A stretch of DNA of 64,000 nucleotides from Nocardiopsis sp. CC223A (GTDB lineage: Bacteria; Actinomycetota; Actinomycetes; Streptosporangiales; Streptosporangiaceae). Below are positions 43,096 to 51,310 of this stretch, piece after piece. The stretch's first letter is position 1. Each line of letters starts with the position of its first letter. The position numbers and the translations under genes were made by a program. The stretch is taken from assembly GCF_030766825.1 (NCBI RefSeq), contig NZ_JASFDV010000025.1:1-64000 (forward strand), read 5' to 3'. The notes under the pieces were generated by a model that made no database searches, had not been told where the DNA came from, and saw only the letters and a program-made list of their open reading frames with translations.

Positions 43096-43502
43096 TGAAG
43101 GACTACTACACCCCCGGGGAGATCGCCGAGCGCTTCGATCTCACCCTCGACACGCTGCGCTACTACGAGAAGGCCGGGCTGCTGCGCCGGGTGGACCGGG
43201 CGCCCAGCGGCCACCGCCGCTACCGCACCGACGACGTCGAACTCCTCCACCTCATCCGCTGCCTGCGCGACACCGACATGCCCATCGCCCGGCTGCGCGA
43301 GTTCGCCGAACTCGTCCGCTCCGGGGACCACACCATCCCCGAGCGCCTGGACGTGCTCCAGGAGCACAAGAACCGGCTCGACGCCCGCATCGCCGAGCTC
43401 ATCGACCGCCAGGGCGCCATCGAGCACAAGATCGACTACTACCTCGGCGTCCTCTCCGACCGCGCCGCCCAGACCGCCCACACCCTCAAGGACGAGAACT
43501 GA
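43095..43502 (+). CDS. MerR-family regulator
   Basis: A 135-residue regulator. Winged helix at 1-70 (YTPGEIAERFDLTLDTLRYYEKAGLLRRVDRAPSGHRRY), then a coiled coil (about 80-118; RLDVLQEHKNRLDARIAELIDRQGAIEHKI). It lacks the Cys pattern of metal sensors, so an organic or redox signal is more likely. It autoregulates through the MerR-type promoter before it. The stop overlaps the start of the aldo/keto reductase gene (TGATG), giving a two-gene coupled operon. Confidence 0.92.
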   Translation: MKDYYTPGEIAERFDLTLDTLRYYEKAGLLRRVDRAPSGHRRYRTDDVELLHLIRCLRDTDMPIARLREFAELVRSGDHTIPERLDVLQEHKNRLDARIAELIDRQGAIEHKIDYYLGVLSDRAAQTAHTLKDEN

Positions 43503-44470
43503 TGCGTTACACCGAGATCGGCGGCCGCAAGGCCAGCGCCCTGTGCCTGGGCGCCATGAAGTTCGGCAGCCAGACCGACGACGCCGCCTCCGCGGCCCTG
43601 CTGGACCGGTTCATGGAGGCGGGCGGCACCTTCGTCGACACCGCCGACTGCTACCAGTACTGGGTCGACGGCTTCAAGGGGCACGAGAGCGAGGTCTTCC
43701 TGGGCCGCTGGCGGCGCGAGCGCGGCATCACCGACGAGGTCGTCATCGCCACCAAGCTCGGCGCCCAGCCCACCGTTCCCGGGGGCGGCCCCGAATCCTG
43801 GGAGGGGCTGTCCGCCGAGGCCGTCGCCACCGCCGTCGAACGCAGCCGGCGGCGGCTGGGCGTGGACCGCATCGACCTGCTGTACACGCACAAGGAGGAC
43901 CCGAACACCCCGCTTGAGGAGACGATGGCGGCCCTGTCCCGGTCCGTCGACGAGGGCGCGGTCGCGCAGCTGGGCATGAGCAACCACCGCACCTGGCGGC
44001 TGGAGCGCGCCCGGGCCGCGGCACAGGCCCACGGGCACCGGGTGACCGCTCTGCAATACCGGTACAGCTACCTACAGCCCCGCCACGAGGTGCAGCTGGA
44101 GTCCCTGGGGTTCACCCACGTCACCCCCGAGCTGCTGGACTACGTGAGCGCCGAGAACGCCGCCGGGCGCGACCTGGTCCTGACGGTGTACACCCCGCTG
44201 CTCGGCGGGGCCTACGCCCGGCCCGAACGCGCCGCCGACCTCGGCCCCGCCTACGACCACCCGGGCACCCGCAACCGGCTGGCCGCGCTCGACGAGGTCG
44301 CCCGCCAGACCGGCGCGACCCGCAACCAGGTGGTGCTGGCCTGGCTCATCGGCGGCGGGATCGTCCCCGTGATCGGGGCCAGCCGGGCCGAACAGCTCGA
44401 CGAGGCGGTGGAGGCCGCCGACCTCGAACTCACCCCGGAGCAGTGCGAGACCCTCGACGCGGCCCACTGA
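43502..44470 (+). CDS. Aldo/keto reductase
   Basis: A 322-residue NADP-dependent TIM-barrel oxidoreductase. The catalytic tetrad is readable: Asp and Tyr in FVDTADCYQYW, Lys in VVIATKLGAQ, His in LLYTHKEDPNTP. The C-terminal nucleotide site includes IVPVIGASRAEQLDEAVEA. It is cotranscribed with the MerR regulator, whose inducer may be an aldehyde or its precursor. Substrate unknown. Confidence 0.93.
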   Translation: MRYTEIGGRKASALCLGAMKFGSQTDDAASAALLDRFMEAGGTFVDTADCYQYWVDGFKGHESEVFLGRWRRERGITDEVVIATKLGAQPTVPGGGPESWEGLSAEAVATAVERSRRRLGVDRIDLLYTHKEDPNTPLEETMAALSRSVDEGAVAQLGMSNHRTWRLERARAAAQAHGHRVTALQYRYSYLQPRHEVQLESLGFTHVTPELLDYVSAENAAGRDLVLTVYTPLLGGAYARPERAADLGPAYDHPGTRNRLAALDEVARQTGATRNQVVLAWLIGGGIVPVIGASRAEQLDEAVEAADLELTPEQCETLDAAH

Positions 44471-44500
44471 CCGGTCCGGACCGGCCGCCGCCCGGGCCCG

Positions 44501-44553
44501 CCCCGGCGCACCGGGGCGCACCGGGCCCGCCCTGGCGCCCCGGTGCGCCGGGG
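44501..44553. terminator. Large hairpin terminator
   Basis: Perfect 19-bp stem (44501-44519 with 44535-44553), 15-base loop, 30 bases after the aldo/keto reductase stop. The rest of the 44471-44822 gap holds TTGACC at 44755-44760, probably the promoter of the next gene. Confidence 0.7.
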
Positions 44554-44822
44554 CGCGGCCGGAAGCGGACACCCACCGGCCCCGCGCGCCGCGGCCGACC
44601 CGTACCGGTCCCGGATCCGGGCAGGTCGGACCGGGTAAGGGCAGGTGGGAGCGGACGCCCGGGGTCTCCCACCGCTCCTGGGACACGAGTGACGCCTGAG
44701 CAACCGCGGGCCCGCGCCGTGCACATGTTCGCGAACACGGTTTTTACCGGCGTTTGACCGGATACCTTCCCTAGAGGCGGCGGTCGGATCCCACCGCCCC
44801 GGCGACCCGCGGGGAGGGGCAC

Positions 44823-47800
44823 TTGCCCGAGAGCACGTACCACCAGATCCACTTCGCCTGGGCCGAACCCACCCTGCTGGGGCGCGTCGGCCCCGGGCCC
44901 GCCGCCTCCTCCCTCACCGAGGACGAACGCCTCACCCTGCGCGCCTGGCGCAACCGCCTCCAACCGGCGCTCACCGTCGACTACCGGGTGTGCCTGCCCG
45001 ATCCGGCCGAGCACCCCGAGACGCTGTGGGTGCGCGCCTACGAGGACGGGCAGGCCGCGCTCGTCTACCGCTGGCCGGGGGACGTCGGGGCCGCGCACGC
45101 CTGGGCCATCGTCGGCCCGGCCGAGGGGCTCACCCTGCCGCGCCTCCTGAGCCTGCACGAGAACCCCAACACCCGCCCGCACCGCACCCGCCCGCCCGCG
45201 CCGGGGTGGGCGACGATGCCGGTGCTGGACGCCCCCGAACCCTGGGAGCGGTCGGCGGCGCCGGGCGCGGTGCGCGCCCGCGACCGCCGCGCGGCCGACC
45301 TCGCCGCCCCGGGCGGGGAGGAGCTGCTGGCGCTGGGGGTCGCCGCGGCGCTGGAGCGGCCCGACCTGCCGGTGCGGGTGTTCCTGGACCCGGGGCGGGC
45401 GGACCTGTGGAACGCGGTGCAGCTGCGTTTCCTGTGGGGGCTGCACCGGAGCCTGTACGAGGTGCTGAGCCCGCGCGGGACGAGCCCGGCGCCGGGCTGG
45501 GAGTGGTCGCTGTCCACGTACGACCCGGTGCTGGAGGAGAGCCGTCAGCACATCGTCTTCGGGCCGCCGACGGGGGCGGGGCCGCTGCTGCGGATGCCCG
45601 GCGCGGAGTTCCGAACGGTGGCCGAACGCCTGGTGGGCGTGCTGCGCGAGGAAGGCGGGGACGCGCTCGCGGACCACCTCGCGGAGCGGGGGGTCCCGGA
45701 CGCGCCGACGTTCGGAGAGCGCCGCGGCCTCCTCACCGACTGGCTGGACCCCCGCCCGTCGGCCGCCCCGGCGGCGGACGGCGCCGGGGGCGGGGGCCGG
45801 GACGCCGCCGCCCGCCCGTTCCCCGACCCGGACGCCGCCCCTGCGGTGGACGAGGCCGGGAGCGGAGGCGGCGTCGAGGGCAGCGCGGACGGCCCGGAGC
45901 CCGGAGCCGAAACCGTGCGGGACGACCCGCACCACTCGCCGGAACCACCCGCGGCCACGTCTTTGCCTCCGGTACCCGTGGCCCGCCCGGAGGGAGCCGC
46001 GCGTCTGCGCCGCTTCGTCACCGAGGGCATCCCCGGCCCCGCGGAGACCGAAGACCCCACCGGCCCCACCGGCCCCACCGGTGGCGGGGGACCGGGCGAC
46101 CGCACCGGCCCCGTCGGCTCGGGCGACGATCTGTCGGCGGCCGCGCACCCTACCTCCACGGACGGCGTCACCTCCACAGACGGCGCACGCCTCACGGATG
46201 CCGGGGAGTCGGCCGAGGACGCACCTGCGGACGCCCCTGACGGTCCCGGCAGCGGCTCCTCCGCTCCCACGGGCCTCACAGGTACCGGGGATGCGGCTTT
46301 CAGCGCCGTCGATGGCGGTGCCTTCCCCGACACCGGCGAACCCTCCGGAGTCCTGGGGGACGACCTGCCGGTGGTGGAGCCCCTGCCCGCCGTTCCCCGC
46401 ACCCCCACCGATGCCGCACGCCTTGTGGATGACGAGGTTTCCCCCGTCCGCCCCGTCGGCGGCGGTGAGCCGTCCGACTCGGTCGGCCCTGCGGGTGCCA
46501 TGGATGTCGGGGGTCCGGTCTCCGGCCTTGTCGACGGCGGGGCGTCGGCCGATCCCGACGGCCGTACCGGTCCCGCGGACACGGAGGGCGACCTGCCGGA
46601 GGCCGAACCCCTGCCCGCCGTCTCCCGCACCCCCACCGACGCCGCACGCTTCGTGGACGACGAGGCCTCCCCGGTCCACCCCGGCGGCGGTGAGCCGTCC
46701 GACTCCACCGGTCCCGCGGACACGGAGGGCGACCTGCCGGTGGCGGAGCCCCTCCCCGGGAGCCCCGGCGACCCTGTCGCCTTCGACGGCTCCGACGGCT
46801 CCGACGGCTCCGACGGTCCCGCACGGCCCGTCGACCCCGGCGGTCCTACGGCGGTGCCCATCCCCGCGGGCCGCACCGACCCCACCCGCATCACGGATAC
46901 CGAGGCGGCGGGAACCGTTCACCCCGCGGACAGCGGGGGCACCGCGGCGGTCGGGGACGAGCTGCCCGAGGCCGAACCCCTGCCCGGTGACACCGGCGGC
47001 GGTTCCGCGCCCCCGTCCTCCCCCTTCCCGAGCACCTCCCGTGCCCGAGACCTCCCCGCCCGGGCCTGGGCGGTCTGGGCGGCCGCCGCCGAAGCCGCCT
47101 CCGCCCTGCCCGAGGTCGAACCGCCCGGCACCGACGAGACCGGACCCCAGGCTCCCCCCGAGCCCGCGGTCCCCAGCGGCCGGGCCGCCGTGGAGGCGCC
47201 GGGCCCCGAGCCCGAAACCGAGGAACCCCTCTGGCCCGGCGTCGCCCCCGTCGCCTCCGGCGGAGCGGACCCGGACGAGGCACTGTGGCCGTCCGCCGCC
47301 CCGGACCCCGGCCCCGGGTTCGGCAACGGTGCGGCCGGTCCGTGCCGCCCCCGCATCGCGCCGACGCCGACCGAGCCGACCACCGCCCCCGAGTCCCCGG
47401 ACCCGGGCACTCCCCGGCCGGAGGAGCGCCCTTCGCGCATCTTCGACGCCCCCGAACCCCGCAGACCGCGCATCGCCCCCGCCGCCGACCCCGAAGCCCC
47501 GCAGGACCCCGAAGCCCCGCAGCCCGAAGCCCCGCAGGACCCCGAGCCCCCCGCCCCCGCCCGGCGTTCCCCCTCGCCCATCCGCACCGGCCTCTTCCGC
47601 AAGCGGACCACCCGGCGCGACAGCCCCGCCGGCGGTACCCCCAGCGCCGAGGCGCCGGAAACGCCGCGTTCCGACGGCCGGGTCCGCGCCCTGGCCGAGG
47701 GCGCCTTCGGGGGCCGCCCCACGCGGTCGACCCCGCAACCCCCGGACCCCGAAGAGTTCCCGCCCGCCGCGGAACGCACCCCGGACGAGGCCCCGCCCCT

Positions 47801-48323
47801 CTTCTCCGCCGCCGACACCGACGCCCCCGACACCGCCCCCTACCCGGAACCCCCCGACACCCCCGACTACGCCGCCGAGACCGCACCCGAACCCGCCGAG
47901 CAGGCCGCCGCGGGGGACAACTGGCCCACCCAGTACGTCGACCTCCCCCTGGCCCGCCTGGAGCGCTGGCTCACCAAGTACGGCCCTGAGGAGGCCCGCG
48001 TCGACCTCGTCGACGCCCGCGCCGCGGTGCGCGCCGAACGTTCCGAACTCCAGCGCGTGCGCGACGAACGCGACCACTACCACGCCGAACTCCAGGACTC
48101 CCGCCGCGAGGTCGCCCGCCTGGACCGTTCCTGGATCGACCGGGAGGACGACGACGAACCCCCCACCACCGGGCCCCCGCCGCGCCGCTGGCCCGTCCGC
48201 GTGCTGGTGGTGCTGCTCCTGTTCGCCTTCCTCATCACCGGCCTGGAGGCCGGGGCCCGCTTCGGGGTCGGCGCCCTCGACCTCCTCGACCCGCTCACCG
48301 GCGCCCCCTGGTGGCCGCTCTGA
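44823..48323 (+). CDS. Large tail-anchored protein with globular N-domain and disordered repeat region
   Basis: A 1166-residue protein. N-terminal globular domain (about 1-285; QIHFAWAEPTLLGR, GPAASSL, AAHAWAIVGPAEGL), then a disordered acidic Pro/Thr/Gly stretch of about 680 residues with DLPxxEPLP repeats, a Pro/Ala/Glu stretch (EAPQDPEAPQPEAPQ), a coiled coil (about 1040-1105) and one C-terminal membrane helix (VLVVLLLFAFLITGL). The N-domain reminds me of GTPase-associated GAP1-type domains of actinobacterial conflict systems, at low confidence. No GTPase gene is adjacent. The TTG at 44823 follows GGGGAGGGG. It probably holds a domain at the membrane on a long tether. Confidence 0.75.
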   Translation: MPESTYHQIHFAWAEPTLLGRVGPGPAASSLTEDERLTLRAWRNRLQPALTVDYRVCLPDPAEHPETLWVRAYEDGQAALVYRWPGDVGAAHAWAIVGPAEGLTLPRLLSLHENPNTRPHRTRPPAPGWATMPVLDAPEPWERSAAPGAVRARDRRAADLAAPGGEELLALGVAAALERPDLPVRVFLDPGRADLWNAVQLRFLWGLHRSLYEVLSPRGTSPAPGWEWSLSTYDPVLEESRQHIVFGPPTGAGPLLRMPGAEFRTVAERLVGVLREEGGDALADHLAERGVPDAPTFGERRGLLTDWLDPRPSAAPAADGAGGGGRDAAARPFPDPDAAPAVDEAGSGGGVEGSADGPEPGAETVRDDPHHSPEPPAATSLPPVPVARPEGAARLRRFVTEGIPGPAETEDPTGPTGPTGGGGPGDRTGPVGSGDDLSAAAHPTSTDGVTSTDGARLTDAGESAEDAPADAPDGPGSGSSAPTGLTGTGDAAFSAVDGGAFPDTGEPSGVLGDDLPVVEPLPAVPRTPTDAARLVDDEVSPVRPVGGGEPSDSVGPAGAMDVGGPVSGLVDGGASADPDGRTGPADTEGDLPEAEPLPAVSRTPTDAARFVDDEASPVHPGGGEPSDSTGPADTEGDLPVAEPLPGSPGDPVAFDGSDGSDGSDGPARPVDPGGPTAVPIPAGRTDPTRITDTEAAGTVHPADSGGTAAVGDELPEAEPLPGDTGGGSAPPSSPFPSTSRARDLPARAWAVWAAAAEAASALPEVEPPGTDETGPQAPPEPAVPSGRAAVEAPGPEPETEEPLWPGVAPVASGGADPDEALWPSAAPDPGPGFGNGAAGPCRPRIAPTPTEPTTAPESPDPGTPRPEERPSRIFDAPEPRRPRIAPAADPEAPQDPEAPQPEAPQDPEPPAPARRSPSPIRTGLFRKRTTRRDSPAGGTPSAEAPETPRSDGRVRALAEGAFGGRPTRSTPQPPDPEEFPPAAERTPDEAPPLFSAADTDAPDTAPYPEPPDTPDYAAETAPEPAEQAAAGDNWPTQYVDLPLARLERWLTKYGPEEARVDLVDARAAVRAERSELQRVRDERDHYHAELQDSRREVARLDRSWIDREDDDEPPTTGPPPRRWPVRVLVVLLLFAFLITGLEAGARFGVGALDLLDPLTGAPWWPL
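46359..46970. repeat. In-frame coding repeats in the disordered region
   Basis: Two near-identical units of 228 bp (76 codons; 46359 and 46587) encode DLPxxEPLPAVxRTPTDAARxVDDE...GEPSDS. Shorter DLPVAEPLPG and ELPEAEPLPG copies follow at about 46731 and 46959. All stay in frame. Confidence 0.8.
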
Positions 48324-48669
48324 TCCCGCCCGGCGGTCCGCCCGGTCCAGCACGCTCCGCCGCGTCCGCCACCGCACCCCGGCAGGCCACGGTGGGACCC
48401 CGAGCGGCGGCCCTCCCTCCCCGCGTCCGCGCGGCCGCACCCCGGGCGGCCGACTCCCGGCCCCGACGGCTCCGACACGTCCGCACCGCCGCCACCGGTC
48501 ACATCCCGGGGCCGTCCGGATCCGCCCGCCGGTCCGCGACGGCGGGGGCCGACCGCCGCCCCTGCCGCAGGCACCCGACCACGGCCTCGGGCTGTGACCT
48601 TCCGCTGCCTTGCACCGCCGCTGCCCGCGAGCGGCGCGGCGGGGTGGCGCCCGCTCCTAACCTGGAGGG
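48324..48669. other. Gene-free region before first SEC-C gene
   Basis: No supported coding frame. TAACCT with a GGAGGG ribosome site sits just before the start at 48670. Nothing else was recognised. Confidence 0.4.
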
Positions 48670-49731
48670 ATGACAGGAACACCGCCGGTCCCCGCCACCC
48701 TCCCGCAACCGCTGCTGGAGGCGGTCCACGCCCTTCCCCTGCCCGAGCGGCGGCGCGCCGCCCTCGCCGCGGCCCCGGACGCGCACCTCCTCCTCGACGC
48801 CGCGGTGGACCTGGGCGACACCGCCCCCGACGGTGCCCGCGCCCTCCTGGACGCCCTGCGCTCCCACGCCCCGCAGGAGGCGCACCGCCAGTACGCCACC
48901 CACGCCCTGGCCACCCTCCTGCGCCGCCGGGGCGACGCGGACACGGCCGACCGGCTCATCGCCGACCTCCTCGACTCCGGCCGCCTCGACCGGGTCCTCG
49001 CCCTCCTCCTCGCCGAGGAGTTCGCTGCCGACGGCGCCCTCGAACGCGCCCTGAACTGCTACAACATCGCCTGCCGCAGCATCCTGTCCGGCCCGGCCGA
49101 GACCGTCGCCGACCTCAACCGCATCGGCCTGATGCCCCTCCTGGGCCGGGCCGCGGTCCGCGAACGCCTCGGCCTGTCCCCCGACGGCCACGACCTGGCC
49201 GCCCGCGAGGCCGACCGCCACCTGCCCGACGCGGCCGCCGAACTCCGGCGCCTGGCGGGTGGGACCACCGCCCCCGACCTCCCCCTCCCCGAGCTCCCCG
49301 AGGACTTCTCCGGCGCCTTCCCCCAGGACACCGGCGCCCCCCGCCCGGTCCCGGAGACCGTGCGCGAGAACCACGCCTTCTTCCCCCACCCCGCACTGGG
49401 CGAGGCGCGCGAGCGCGGCCTGCTGTCCGCCGACGCCGCCGACCCGGCCGCCCACCACCACACCGTCGAGCGCACCCTGCGCGCCCAGGCCCGCGGCTTC
49501 CCGGACGTCCGCCTGGGCACGATCGCGGTCACCCCGGACGAGGTCGCGGCCTTCGCCGCCGAACACGGCCTCGACCCGGCCGACCCGGGCACCCTCCGCG
49601 CCTGGGTCTCGGCGGTCCCTGCACCGGACTCCCCGCACGTCGCGCCCTGGCCGCCCGAGCGCAACCACCCCTGCTGGTGCGGATCCGGCCGCAAGTACAA
49701 GAAGTGCTGCGGCTCCGCCTCCCTGCGCTGA
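48670..49731 (+). CDS. SEC-C motif protein A with helical repeat N-terminus
   Basis: A 353-residue protein. An all-helical TPR-like N-terminal part (QYATHALATLLRRRGDADTADRLIADLL, GALERALNCYNIACRSIL) is followed by a variable middle and a C-terminal zinc-binding SEC-C motif NHPCWCGSGRKYKKCCG with all four metal ligands. SEC-C occurs in SecA and many stand-alone proteins that bind ribosomes or SecA. The gene at 53377 is a clear paralogue. It may be linked with the following DUF5685-like gene on the same strand. Confidence 0.85.
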   Translation: MTGTPPVPATLPQPLLEAVHALPLPERRRAALAAAPDAHLLLDAAVDLGDTAPDGARALLDALRSHAPQEAHRQYATHALATLLRRRGDADTADRLIADLLDSGRLDRVLALLLAEEFAADGALERALNCYNIACRSILSGPAETVADLNRIGLMPLLGRAAVRERLGLSPDGHDLAAREADRHLPDAAAELRRLAGGTTAPDLPLPELPEDFSGAFPQDTGAPRPVPETVRENHAFFPHPALGEARERGLLSADAADPAAHHHTVERTLRAQARGFPDVRLGTIAVTPDEVAAFAAEHGLDPADPGTLRAWVSAVPAPDSPHVAPWPPERNHPCWCGSGRKYKKCCGSASLR

Positions 49732-49876
49732 CCCGCCCGGTCGGCCCGGGCCGGGGCAGGGGGACCGCGGCAGGGCGGCACCGCCGCCCTCCTGCCCGAT
49801 GCCCCTGGAACCCGGAGGCCGCCCGCGGCATCGAACCGTCGTCCCATCGCGACGATCCGGAAGTGAGGTGGCGCCC

Positions 49877-51190
49877 GTGTTCGGAATCCTGCGCCCCTGT
49901 CGCCACACTCTGCCCGATGGGCTGGCCGACGAGTGGACGGCCCACATGTGCGGGCTGTGCCTGGCCCTGCGCGACGACCACGGCCAGGTCTCCCGGATCG
50001 CCACCAACTACGACGGTCTGGTCATCTCCGTCCTCACCGCCGCCCAGGCCCCGGAGCAGGCCGGGACCAGGCAGGCCGGACGCTGCCCGCTGCGCGGCAT
50101 GCGCGGGGCGCGGGCGGCCGACGGCGCGGGCGCGCACCTGGCCGCCGCGGTGTCCCTGATGCTGGCCTCGGCCAAGATCACCGACCACATCGAGGACGGC
50201 GACGGCCTCTACGCCCGCCGCGGGGTCCGCGCCCTCGCGGGCCGGACGGCCGAACGCTGGCGGCGCGGCGCCACCGCCTCCGGCGACGGGCTCGGCCTCG
50301 ACGGCTCCGCCCTCCTCGCGGTCATCGACCGCCAGCGCGAACTCGAACTCTCGGCCGGGCCCGGCACCGACGTCCTCACCGTCACCGCCCCGACCGAGGA
50401 GGCCACCGGAGAGGCGTTCGCGCACACCGCCGTCCTGGCGGGCCGCCCGGCCAACACCGGGCCGCTGCGCGAGGCGGGCCGCCTCTTCGGCCGCATCGCC
50501 CACCTCCTCGACGCCGTCGAGGACCTGGAGGAGGACCGGGCCCGCGGTGCGTGGAACCCGCTCACCGCCACCGGCACCGGCCCGGACCGGGCCCGTGAAC
50601 TGTGCGACGACGCGGTGCTGGGCGTCCGACCGGCCCTGGCGGAGACCGCCTTCACCGACGACCGCCTGGTCCGCGCCCTCCTGGTGCGCGAACTCGGCCG
50701 CGCCGTCGACCGCACCTTCTCCCGGGCGGGCCACCACCCGCCCGGCCACGGCCACCCGCACCCCGGGCAGCGCCCGCGCCCCGGACAGCACCCGCACCGG
50801 CACCCCGGGCAGTACCCGGCCGGCGGCCCGCACCACCCCCACGGCCACCCGGACCGGAACCGCAGGCGCCGCCGCGACGACAGCGGCACCTCCGGCGACG
50901 GCTACGACGCCCACTCCTACGGCGGAGGGGACCGCGGCGGCCGCGACAAGGACGGCGGCGGCTGCTGTGAGACGTGCACCTGCGGAACCCCGCGACTGCA
51001 TCACCCGCCCAAGCGCCGGGGGCCCATCGCCGGCTGCGCGGTGGCGCTGTTCATGTGCTGTAGCTGCCAGTTCTGCTGCCGCGACCCCCACCCGGGCCCC
51101 TGGACGGGCAAGCGGCGCGACGCCTGGTGCGACGGGTGCGACTGCCCGGACTGCAACTGCGACGGCGACTGCTGCTGTTGCTGCGACTGA
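49877..51190 (+). CDS. DUF5685-like protein with His-rich and Cys-rich tail
   Basis: A 437-residue protein. The first 290 residues are helical with an N-terminal FGILRPCRHTLPDGLADEW, MCGLCLALRDDHGQ and a possible metal site (CxxC, HIEDGD), and match DUF5685 actinobacterial proteins whose role is unknown. The tail has a His/Pro/Gly-rich stretch (PGHGHPHPGQRPRPGQHPHRH), an Asp/Arg/Gly spacer, then a region with about 20 Cys ending CDCPDCNCDGDCCCCCD. The GTG at 49877 with AGGTGG before it matches the family start. A metal storage or delivery role is plausible for the tail. Confidence 0.8.
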   Translation: MFGILRPCRHTLPDGLADEWTAHMCGLCLALRDDHGQVSRIATNYDGLVISVLTAAQAPEQAGTRQAGRCPLRGMRGARAADGAGAHLAAAVSLMLASAKITDHIEDGDGLYARRGVRALAGRTAERWRRGATASGDGLGLDGSALLAVIDRQRELELSAGPGTDVLTVTAPTEEATGEAFAHTAVLAGRPANTGPLREAGRLFGRIAHLLDAVEDLEEDRARGAWNPLTATGTGPDRARELCDDAVLGVRPALAETAFTDDRLVRALLVRELGRAVDRTFSRAGHHPPGHGHPHPGQRPRPGQHPHRHPGQYPAGGPHHPHGHPDRNRRRRRDDSGTSGDGYDAHSYGGGDRGGRDKDGGGCCETCTCGTPRLHHPPKRRGPIAGCAVALFMCCSCQFCCRDPHPGPWTGKRRDAWCDGCDCPDCNCDGDCCCCCD

Positions 51191-51310
51191 CCGCCGCCCT
51201 CCGCCACCTCCTCCACGGGCCTTCCACGGGCTCCCCACCGGGGCGTCGCCCCCGGTGACGGGTGCCTCGGGCGGACGGGGAGGACGGCCCTCCCGGAGCG
51301 GCCGTGCCCG

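Noticed and set aside
44430-48440. 1336-residue open frame on the minus strand opposite the large tail-anchored protein
   Set aside because: Composition is Gly/Arg/Ala-rich without domains and it mirrors the codon bias of the plus-strand gene, which has a ribosome site and recognisable folds.
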